DNA of 17,204 nucleotides from positions 1-17,204 of the forward strand of contig CAKTXH010000046.1 in the NCBI GenBank assembly GCA_934630975.1, in the 5' to 3' direction. Under the pieces are notes generated by a model, which saw nothing but the letters and a program-made list of their open reading frames with translations, had not been told where the DNA came from and did no database searches. Numbering within the stretch: position 1 is the first letter of the stretch; each line of letters begins with the position of its first letter. Positions 1 to 5,264 of the stretch are shown here, piece after piece. This DNA comes from an uncultured Clostridia bacterium (GTDB lineage Bacteria > Bacillota > Clostridia > Christensenellales > Aristaeellaceae). The position numbers were made by a program, and so were the translations under genes.

Positions 1-65
1 CCAAAGCCGTCCTTCATGGAAAGCACGAGCTTCATAAACGCGTCGAAATTGTTGAAATACCTCAT
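1..65 (-). CDS. 5' end of a gene leaving the window, possibly amino-acid ABC transporter permease
   Basis: An ATG at 65-63 on the minus strand follows a GGAGG ribosome binding site (75-71) with 5 nt spacing and stays open to the window edge, giving only 21 complete codons. The peptide begins MRYFNNFDAFMKLVLSMKDG. It lies downstream of, and in the same direction as, the amino-acid-binding protein gene. In ABC importers the permease commonly follows the binding protein, and a short polar start followed by a membrane helix would fit. No membrane segment is yet visible in these few residues, so the product is inferred from position only. The 259-bp gap to the binding-protein stop holds a two-hairpin repeat, so co-transcription is uncertain. 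Confidence 0.45.
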   Translation of the reverse strand, partial: MRYFNNFDAFMKLVLSMKDGF

Positions 66-167
66 GAAAGCCTCCGGGAAAGTGAATTTGGAAAGGAGCA
101 ACTGCACGAAGAAGCTGTCAAGCCTAAACCCATCTTTCAAGAAGCATTACGCTGAGCATTTTGGAAT

Positions 168-243
168 ATGGGGCTTTGCCCCATCGCCCCACCAAAGGGC
201 TTTCCGAGCGTTTACGGCGCCCGTTTGGCGCATCGCCCTTTGG
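168..243 (-). repeat. Two-hairpin intergenic repeat, copy 1
   Basis: Read on the minus strand, a 9-bp inverted repeat CCAAAGGGC/GCCCTTTGG (243-235 with 200-192, 34-nt loop) is followed by TGGGGCGAT and then a tight hairpin GGGGC-AAA-GCCCC (182-170). The same order, hairpin 1, TGGGG plus a few bases, then GGGGC-AAA-GCCCC, occurs at 13524-13565 on the plus strand, and a degraded version lies at 1508-1527. This copy sits between the binding-protein gene and the next minus-strand gene. It could act as an attenuator or a processing site, but it lacks a clear U-tract. Confidence 0.6.
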
Positions 244-324
244 AAACCTTCGGGTGAAAACACTGAGTTTGTTTGCTTGAAAGAATGGATTTCAACCTGA
301 CAGCCTTTTGAATTTTAGCGGGTC

Positions 325-1134
325 TTACTGCGCGTACTTGGAAACCAGCGTGATGTCGTTGGCGAACCACTTGGCGCGGATGGTATCCAGCGTGCCGTCG
401 TTCGCCATGTCGATGAGCTGCTGGCTCACGGCGTCGGCCAGCGTCTGCTCGCCCTTGCGGAAGGCAATGCCGTATTCCTCGGCTTCCAGCACCTCGGGCA
501 GCACGGTGAACATCGTCGGGTCGTCCTGCTGGGCGATGTAGTAGTTGCCGACCACGGAGTCGATCAGCAGCACGTCGATGCCGCCGAGCTTGAGATCCAT
601 CAGCGCGGTCACGAAGTCGTCATACAGCTGCGGCTCGCCGATGGCGGCCAGCAAATCGGGGTTCGCGTTCAGCACGTCCACCGAGCTGGAACCGGCCTGC
701 GTGCCGAGCACCTTGCCGGTGAGATCCGCCTCGGAGGCGATGCCGGAATCGGTGCGCACGACGAGAATCTGCTCGTTGGCCAGATACGGAATGGAGAAGG
801 TCATCTGCTCGATGCGCTCCGGGGTCATCGTCAGGCCCGACCAGATGCAGTCGATGTTCTTGCCGGAAAGCTCCAGCTCCTTGGAATCCCACGCAATCGG
901 CTGGAGGACAAGCTCCACGCCCAGGCGGCTGGTGACTTCCTTCGCCAGATCAATGTCGAAGCCGACGTATTCGCCGTTTTCATCGACAAAGCCCATCGGC
1001 GGGTATTCCTCGTCAAAGCCCATCACGAAGGTGCCCTTTGCCTTGAGATCATCAAGGCCGGTATCTTCCGCCAGCGCGGCGGCGAAGCAGAGAGTCATGA
1101 CGGCGGCCAGCAGAGCGGCAAGCATCTTTTTCAT
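325..1134 (-). CDS. Amino-acid ABC transporter substrate-binding protein (SBP_bac_3 type)
   Basis: The 269-aa product is a periplasmic-binding-protein-like receptor that delivers an amino acid to an ABC importer at the outer face of the membrane. Residues 1-22 form a signal peptide (MKK, hydrophobic core, cut after ALA). There is no convincing lipobox; a Cys occurs at residue 16 but in the context TLC-FAA. The mature part shows the family pattern: a two-lobe start around GTFVMGFDEEYPPMGFVDENG, then GFDIDLAKEV (about 59-68), SGLTMTPER (about 98-106) and FSIPYLANEQILVV (about 112-125). Length is normal for the family. The ATG at 1134 has AAAGGAG 9 nt upstream, and a near-consensus promoter lies at 1213-1241. 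The ligand cannot be read from sequence; polar amino acids are usual for this family. Confidence 0.93.
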   Translation of the reverse strand: MKKMLAALLAAVMTLCFAAALAEDTGLDDLKAKGTFVMGFDEEYPPMGFVDENGEYVGFDIDLAKEVTSRLGVELVLQPIAWDSKELELSGKNIDCIWSGLTMTPERIEQMTFSIPYLANEQILVVRTDSGIASEADLTGKVLGTQAGSSSVDVLNANPDLLAAIGEPQLYDDFVTALMDLKLGGIDVLLIDSVVGNYYIAQQDDPTMFTVLPEVLEAEEYGIAFRKGEQTLADAVSQQLIDMANDGTLDTIRAKWFANDITLVSKYAQ

Positions 1135-1212
1135 AAGGGGTTGCTCCTTTCCTGATATCCGGCGGTGTGTGCCGGCGGTTCACTTTAATGCGCTATCGCT
1201 TTAACGTGATAA

Positions 1213-1241
1213 AGCATACCATAGGAACGGAGGTTTGTCAA
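1213..1241 (-). promoter_or_regulatory. Sigma-A promoter of the amino-acid-binding protein gene
   Basis: On the minus strand TTGACA (1241-1236) is followed after 17 nt by TATGCT (1218-1213), with an upstream TG giving an extended -10. The predicted start point is near 1206, leaving a leader of about 70 nt before the ATG at 1134. The leader contains two TTAAAG-G motifs 14 nt apart and a CCGGCGG-type stem. No known riboswitch was recognised. Confidence 0.85.
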
Positions 1242-1458
1242 CGGGGTTTTGAAAACTTTTTTTGAGGATTTATTTGCCCCGGGTTGCGACCCTGAACCCG
1301 GGGTTATTATAGAAGCAGCTTAAAGCTGGAAACCGAAGGGTTATAGGGGCGACCGGAAAGCCCCTATGTGAAATCGGCAGCAAAACCGAAGGTTTTGACT
1401 GGCGCGTTACTCGAAAAGAGCCAGAAAGCAGGCCAGTTTTCAACACCCAAGGATAAAC

Positions 1459-1467
1459 TGTGGATAA
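1459..1467 (-). promoter_or_regulatory. Perfect DnaA box downstream of dnaA
   Basis: TGTGGATAA on the plus strand is the reverse complement of the consensus DnaA box TTATCCACA. It lies 68 bp beyond the dnaA stop codon and about 180 bp from an A/T-rich tract (1248-1276). In Bacillus subtilis the origin is split by dnaA, with boxes both upstream and downstream, so this single perfect box beyond the gene is compatible with the second half of a bipartite origin. One 9-mer alone can occur by chance. Confidence 0.5.
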
Positions 1468-1507
1468 AAAAGCCGACGCCGTTTTGCAGCGCCGGGTGGA
1501 AAGTGCT

Positions 1508-1527
1508 GGGGTTTAGGGCAAAGCCCC
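1508..1527 (+). repeat. Degraded copy of the GGGGCAAAGCCCC hairpin repeat
   Basis: TGGGGTTTA followed by GGGC-AAA-GCCCC just after the dnaA stop resembles the right half of the two-hairpin repeats at 168-243 and 13524-13565. The left hairpin is not intact here. On the minus strand this would be the first stem-loop in the dnaA 3' untranslated region, but no U-tract follows. Confidence 0.45.
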
Positions 1528-1534
1528 AACGTAT

Positions 1535-2860
1535 TTATTTCTCGGTGATGATCTTCTTCAAATCGGCAATCGAACTCTTCATATCCGAAGAGGTATCGAG
1601 CATCTTGGTTACCTTGTCGCAGGAGTTGATGATCGTCGAGTGGTCGCGGCCAAACGCGTCGCCGATGCGCGGCAGGCTCAGCCCGGTCATCTCGCGCGTC
1701 AGATAGACGGCGACGTGGCGCGCCAGCGCGATTTCCTTCTTGCGGGAATCGCCGCGCAGCATATCCGCGCTCAGGCTGTAATAATCGGCCACGCAGTCGA
1801 TGATCAATTCCGGCGTGATGCGCTTGGGATCGCGGACAACAGCGATATCGTGCAGCGCGTGGGAGATAACCTCCTCGTTGATTTCGCAGTGGTTCAGCTT
1901 GGCGTAGGCGTTCACGCGGGTCAGCGAGCCTTCCAGCTCACGGATGTTGCTCTCGATGCGCCCGGCGATCAGTTCCAGCATTTCGTCGCTGATTTCAATG
2001 CCCTCGTTTTCGGCCTTCTTGCGCAGGATGGCGATTCGGGTATCGAAATCCGGCTTTTGAATATCGGCGATCAGGCCCCACTCAAAGCGGCTGCGCAGGC
2101 GCTCTTCCAGGCGGGCGATTTCGCGCGGCGGTTTATCGGAGGAGATGATGATCTGCTTGCCCGCGCTGTGCAGCGCGTTGAAGGTGTGGAAAAATTCCTC
2201 CTGCGTGGAATCGCGCCCGGCGATGAACTGGATATCGTCCAGCATCAGCACGTCGACGTTGCGGAAACGGTTGCGGAATTCCACGTTCTTGTTGTTTTTG
2301 ATGGCCGCGACCAGCTCGTTGGTGAACATCTCGCTGGGCAGGTAGAGCATGCGCATGTTCGGGAAATGATCCTGAATGAAATGGCCGATGGCGTGCATCA
2401 GGTGCGTCTTGCCCAGACCGACGCCGCCGTAGAGGAACAGCGGGTTATAGGCCATGCCCGGCTGCTCGGCGACGGCCAGCGCCGCGGCGTGCGCAAAGCG
2501 GTTGGACGAGCCGACGACGAACGTGTCGAACGTCGATTTCGGGTTGAACATGTTGATGCCCTGCATTGCCGGGGCGTCTTCCTTCTTCTGGCGCTCCTGC
2601 CACTCGATGCGCTCCTTGACGCTCATCAGCTCGATGGTCATTTCGCGCCCGGCGGCCTGGCTCACCGCTTCGGTGATCATCGGCAGATAGCGCGCGCGGA
2701 TGGTCTTTTCGTTAAAATCGCTGATGACTTCCAGCGCGAGCTTGTCGTCCACCACATACACGGGCTTGAGCGGCTGCTCGATCCACGTGGTATAGGAAAC
2801 GTTGGCCAGCTCTTCGCGCATCAGCGCCTTGGCCTTATCCCATAATTCGATATGATCCAT
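1535..2860 (-). CDS. dnaA: Chromosomal replication initiator protein DnaA
   Basis: The 441-aa protein binds DnaA boxes, forms an ATP-dependent filament at the origin and opens DNA for replication. Domains in order: domain I at about 1-80 (oligomerisation and helicase contact), a short linker to about 105, AAA+ domain III at about 106-320, and DNA-binding domain IV to the end. Visible motifs are Walker A GGVGLGKT (145-152), Walker B LMLDDIQF (205-212), the RLRSRFEWGL segment with the arginine finger (about 255-264), and the domain IV signature GRDHSTI (404-410). The frame stays open upstream to 2962, but that extension runs through the DnaA-box cluster. The ATG at 2860 has GGAGGT (2873-2868) at proper spacing and matches the family N-terminus, so it is chosen. 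dnaN does not follow, which is unusual for Bacillota. Confidence 0.98.
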   Translation of the reverse strand: MDHIELWDKAKALMREELANVSYTTWIEQPLKPVYVVDDKLALEVISDFNEKTIRARYLPMITEAVSQAAGREMTIELMSVKERIEWQERQKKEDAPAMQGINMFNPKSTFDTFVVGSSNRFAHAAALAVAEQPGMAYNPLFLYGGVGLGKTHLMHAIGHFIQDHFPNMRMLYLPSEMFTNELVAAIKNNKNVEFRNRFRNVDVLMLDDIQFIAGRDSTQEEFFHTFNALHSAGKQIIISSDKPPREIARLEERLRSRFEWGLIADIQKPDFDTRIAILRKKAENEGIEISDEMLELIAGRIESNIRELEGSLTRVNAYAKLNHCEINEEVISHALHDIAVVRDPKRITPELIIDCVADYYSLSADMLRGDSRKKEIALARHVAVYLTREMTGLSLPRIGDAFGRDHSTIINSCDKVTKMLDTSSDMKSSIADLKKIITEK

Positions 2861-3233
2861 GCCGGAAACCTCCGTATCTTCTGCGGCGCGCGGCGGCCGC
2901 TTTCCCACAATCTGTACACATATCCCTGTGGATATACTGTGGATATCCACAACGCTTTCCACAGCTTGTGGAAAGATAGACTCCGCCTGTGGATAACTTT
3001 TCTTAACAGCTTTCCTATCATATCAAAAAAAAGCCCTGTTTTCAAGGCTTTTTTGGCAAGCGTTTAAAAGAAAGAAAATGCAGTTTTCCATCGGCGGCTC
3101 TGCCGGGCAAAACCGTGTTATCCACAATATGCTGTGGTCGCTGTCGATAACTGACCACAATTTTCGCGCGCGAATGGGCGAATTCCGTCATTTTCGTGTG
3201 AAAAAATGTCAAAAACCGTTTTTTAACAATTTG
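2861..3233. other. DnaA-box cluster upstream of dnaA, candidate oriC / dnaA control region
   Basis: This 373-bp gene-free, A/T-richer stretch holds many DnaA-box-like 9-mers. Two are perfect: TGTGGATAA at 2988-2996 (minus orientation) and TTATCCACA at 3118-3126 (plus). One-mismatch sites are TGTGGATAT at 2927-2935 and 2938-2946, ATATCCACA at 2943-2951 (overlapping inversely) and TGTCGATAA at 3142-3150. Two-mismatch sites form an inverted pair, CTTTCCACA 2955-2963 and TGTGGAAAG 2967-2975. A/T-rich tracts occupy about 2997-3032 and 3190-3240. Such clusters mark the origin and also the self-controlled dnaA promoter in many bacteria; sequence alone does not tell these apart. No convincing -35/-10 pair for dnaA was identified. 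Confidence 0.75.
3027..3054 (-). terminator. Terminator-like hairpin inside the dnaA upstream region
   Basis: AAAAAAGCC (3027-3035) and GGCTTTTTT (3046-3054) form a 9-bp stem with a 10-nt loop. It reads as a weak A/U-flanked terminator in both directions. On the minus strand it would end transcripts coming from the SDR gene, whose stop lies 180 bp upstream, before they reach dnaA. Only three G-C pairs support the stem. Confidence 0.5.
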
Positions 3234-3971
3234 TTAAATGTAGCCTCCGTCCACGCCTAAAACCTGCCCGGTGACGAAGGAAGCCGCGTCCGAGAGCAGG
3301 AACGCGCAGGCTCCCGCTACGTCCTGCGGCGTGCCGAGGCGGCAAAGCGGCGTTTCCTCCGCCAGCGCGGCCTTGGTTTCGTCGCTGTGCTCGTCCATCA
3401 TGCGGGTGTCGATCACGCCGGGCGCGATGCAGTTGACGCGCACGCCGCTCGGGCCAAGCTCTTTGGCCAGCGCGCGGGTCAGGCCGATCACGGCGGCTTT
3501 GCTCGCGGAATAGGCGACCTCGCACGACGCGCCGACGCGCCCCCACATGCTGGAAACCGTCACAATCGCGCCTTCGCCGCGGGAGACCATGCCCGGCGCG
3601 AGCGCGCGGATGAGATAAAACATGCCGGAGACGTTCACGTCCATCACCGTATGCCATTGTTCATCCGTCATGTCGCAGAAAAGCCCGGTATGCGAAACGC
3701 CCGCGCAGAGCACCAGCGCATCGACGCGGTGGTACAGCGCGAGGATGTCGCGGCACATGGCCTGCGCGCTTTCGCTGTCGGCCAGATCGCAGGAAACGGC
3801 GTGCGCGTCGCAGCCTTCCGCGCAGAGGCGGTCGGCCAGCGCCTGAGCCTGCGCCAGAGCGCGGCAGGCGTGGAGCAGCACCGTATAGCCTGCGCGCGCC
3901 AGCGTTTCGGCGCACGCGCCGCCGATGCCGCCGGACGCGCCGGTAACGAGCGCGATTTTTTTCTTCATCAT
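3234..3971 (-). CDS. Short-chain dehydrogenase/reductase, FabG-like
   Basis: The 245-aa cytoplasmic NAD(P)-dependent oxidoreductase has a Rossmann fold. Visible motifs: TGASGGIG for cofactor binding (10-17), NVSG with the active-site Asn113, Ser141 in VTVSSMWG, and the catalytic YSASK (Tyr154, Lys158). The C-terminal GQVLGVDGGY is typical of FabG-type classical SDRs. The usual NNAG segment reads LCAG (88-91). The start at 3971 is set by GGAGG 8 nt upstream; a second ATG follows directly at 3968. It stands alone rather than in a fatty-acid cluster, so a role as the housekeeping 3-oxoacyl-ACP reductase is not assured and the substrate is unknown. A TTGACA lies at 4077-4072 on the same strand without a good -10. 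Confidence 0.93.
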   Translation of the reverse strand: MMKKKIALVTGASGGIGGACAETLARAGYTVLLHACRALAQAQALADRLCAEGCDAHAVSCDLADSESAQAMCRDILALYHRVDALVLCAGVSHTGLFCDMTDEQWHTVMDVNVSGMFYLIRALAPGMVSRGEGAIVTVSSMWGRVGASCEVAYSASKAAVIGLTRALAKELGPSGVRVNCIAPGVIDTRMMDEHSDETKAALAEETPLCRLGTPQDVAGACAFLLSDAASFVTGQVLGVDGGYI

Positions 3972-4082
3972 CCAAAAAACCTCCGTGGGTTGGGGTTGTA
4001 AAAGGGATATTTTCCTCGAAACAGGGAAAAAATCTTTCGTATACAGAAAAAGCCTCCGTCGTTTTCCTTTTTGTCAATCGGC

Positions 4083-4112
4083 TTGACGTAGGCAACCGTC
4101 ATGCTCTATTAT
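4083..4112 (+). promoter_or_regulatory. Promoter of the ArsC/Spx-like gene
   Basis: TTGACG (4083-4088), an 18-nt spacer and TATTAT (4107-4112) form a near-consensus sigma-A promoter. Transcription would start near 4119, so the upstream in-frame ATG at 4101 lies inside the promoter and cannot be the start. This supports the ATG at 4137. Confidence 0.8.
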
Positions 4113-4136
4113 AAGGAAAAGAACGGAGGAATCAAG

Positions 4137-4478
4137 ATGGCTTATCAGATTTATTGCGGAAAAGGGTTTGACACCCAGAAGGCCGAGCGCTTTTTTAAGG
4201 AGCGCCGCGTCGCCTATCAGCGCGTGGACGTGCTCAAATACGGGATCGGCAAGCGGGAGCTGGAGAGCGTCGCCGCCGCCGTCGGGCTGGACGCGCTCTG
4301 CGATAAGGAGAGCAAGGCGTACCGCGAAAGCGTGATCGCCTATACCCAGAACCACGATTCGATTCTCGCGGGGCTGATGGAAAAGCCGCAGCTGCTCAAA
4401 CTGCCCATCGTCCGCGACGGCCGCCGCGCCACCGTCGGTTATCATCCCGAAATCTGGGAAGAATGGCTGAAGGGTTAA
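4137..4478 (+). CDS. ArsC/Spx-like thioredoxin-fold protein with the usual Cys missing
   Basis: The 113-aa protein resembles the ArsC family (arsenate reductase/YffB/Spx group). It starts IYCGKGFDTQKAERFFKERR, matching the clostridial pattern in which KKCFDTKKAERYFKER is usual, and it ends with LLKLPIVRDGRR and VGYHPEIWEEWL, as in ArsC proteins. In the family pattern recalled here a Cys precedes FDT; this protein has Gly10 there, one residue fewer in the loop, and its only nearby Cys is Cys7. Classical ArsC chemistry at that position therefore looks lost or shifted. GGAGG sits 6 nt before the ATG and the leader is very short. The gene stands alone, with its stop 4 bp inside the end of the convergent unknown gene. 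Function unknown; an Spx-like or non-catalytic role is possible. Confidence 0.82.
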   Translation: MAYQIYCGKGFDTQKAERFFKERRVAYQRVDVLKYGIGKRELESVAAAVGLDALCDKESKAYRESVIAYTQNHDSILAGLMEKPQLLKLPIVRDGRRATVGYHPEIWEEWLKG

Positions 4479-5032
4479 TCCACCGGGGTTTCCTGCCCGC
4501 TGGCGTCAAAGATGCGCGTGCCCTCGCAGGTCAGCAGCAGCGTGCCCACGCGCCATGCGTCCGTCTTTAGGCAGCGCTCGCTTTCTGCCCCGGCGGCGAC
4601 ATAGGCGTATCGGCCGTTCTCGCTGTCCTGATAAAAGCGGGCGGTGAAATCCTGCGAATCGGTGCAGACCGTCACCGTCAGCAGCGGCTCGCCCTGCGGC
4701 TCAAAGGTTTCGCAGGGCGTGAAGCTCTCTGCCGTCAGTTGATCGACCAGCGTGGAAAAAACTTCGCCGTCGGCCTTCTGCCCGTTGACGCTCAACTCGC
4801 CGCGCACGCTGAAATCAAACGCGCAGTCGTCCCCGGCGCGGATGTGGATTTCGGAAATGGCCGTGTCGGTCAATTCCGGGAAAAGCGGCTGCGCGGCGGC
4901 CGTTTCGCCGCCGGTCGCTTCGCGCTGCGGCGCATCGGGCGCGGCGATCGTCTGCGCCGATTCGTTCGCGGCGGGCAGCAGCATGACGCCTAAAAGACAG
5001 ACCGCCGCCAGAGAAAATATTCGTTTCGCCAT
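4475..5032 (-). CDS. Unknown exported protein
   Basis: The 185-aa product is not recognised. Residues 1-26 look like a signal peptide (MAKR, then a hydrophobic stretch to about residue 21, possible cut near ANESA). There is no lipobox Cys. After a low-complexity Ala/Thr/Glu linker (about 27-50) comes a compact region with alternating beta-strand-like segments (LLTVTVCTDSQDFTARFYQD, RYAYVAAGAES), ending DAWRVGTLLLTCEGTRIFD. The strand-rich layout faintly recalls DUF4340-like domains, but this is a weak impression. The start at 5032 is chosen because GGAGG lies 8 nt upstream and a TATAAT lies at 5072-5067; the open frame beyond it to 5266 crosses the promoter. The 3' end overlaps the convergent ArsC-like gene by 4 bp. 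Confidence 0.8.
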   Translation of the reverse strand: MAKRIFSLAAVCLLGVMLLPAANESAQTIAAPDAPQREATGGETAAAQPLFPELTDTAISEIHIRAGDDCAFDFSVRGELSVNGQKADGEVFSTLVDQLTAESFTPCETFEPQGEPLLTVTVCTDSQDFTARFYQDSENGRYAYVAAGAESERCLKTDAWRVGTLLLTCEGTRIFDASGQETPVD

Positions 5033-5066
5033 GCCGCGCACCTCCTTTTGAACTTTGCGTATGGAT

Positions 5067-5097
5067 ATTATAGCGTGCGGATGTAGCAGGGAAGCAA
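5067..5097 (-). promoter_or_regulatory. Likely promoter of the unknown exported protein gene
   Basis: On the minus strand a perfect TATAAT (5072-5067) is preceded, after a long 19-nt spacer, by TTGCTT (5097-5092). The -10 is convincing and the -35 is weak. The leader to the ATG at 5032 is short. Confidence 0.6.
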
Positions 5098-5167
5098 TGA
5101 AAATGAAACAAAAATGTGAACTCTTTCCACCGAATTCTTTCCGCCGCGGCGGGCGGCGCAAAGCCGC

Positions 5168-5197
5168 TTGACAGGCGCGGGGCAAGTACGTTACAAT
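5168..5197 (+). promoter_or_regulatory. Promoter of the GH13 gene
   Basis: TTGACA (5168-5173), an 18-nt spacer and TACAAT (5192-5197) give a strong sigma-A promoter with a start point near 5204. The in-frame ATG at 5196 lies within the -10 hexamer and so cannot be translated from this transcript. This fixes the GH13 start at the ATG at 5265. The promoter is divergent from that of the exported-protein gene, about 70 bp away. Confidence 0.85.
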
Positions 5198-5264
5198 GGA
5201 GCGCGGAAAGCCCCCGCGCGGAACGGCGGGGCAGAACTTTGAAAAGACGGAGTGTTTCGAGAGC

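Larger units (their letters stand above)
1135..1534. other. 400-bp intergenic region between dnaA stop and the binding-protein gene
   Basis: No gene was found here. It holds the binding-protein promoter (1213-1241), an A/T-rich tract (about 1248-1276), a 9-bp stem CCCCGGGTT/AACCCGGGG (1277-1285 with 1295-1303), a stem ATAGGGGC/GCCCCTAT (1343-1350 with 1360-1367), a small hairpin CAAAACC-GAA-GGTTTTG (1381-1397), a perfect DnaA box (1459-1467) and a degraded repeat hairpin (1508-1527). None of the stems is followed by a good U-tract in the dnaA direction, so the dnaA terminator is not certain. The 1277-1303 stem is the best candidate. Confidence 0.7.

Noticed and set aside
16..300. 94-aa open frame on the plus strand at the left edge
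   Set aside because: It crosses the two-hairpin repeat, has no ribosome binding site and overlaps antisense a better-supported minus-strand start at 65.
1343..1397. Riboswitch or small RNA in the gap after dnaA
   Set aside because: Two short hairpins are present but no conserved riboswitch core, promoter or U-tract accompanies them.
1640..2845. 401-aa open frame on the plus strand inside dnaA
   Set aside because: It is antisense to dnaA with no recognisable domain and is explained by GC-rich third codon positions.
2861..2962. 34-residue N-terminal extension of DnaA
   Set aside because: The extension is encoded by the DnaA-box cluster, lacks homology to the family N-terminus and has no ribosome site, whereas the ATG at 2860 has GGAGGT and the expected protein start.
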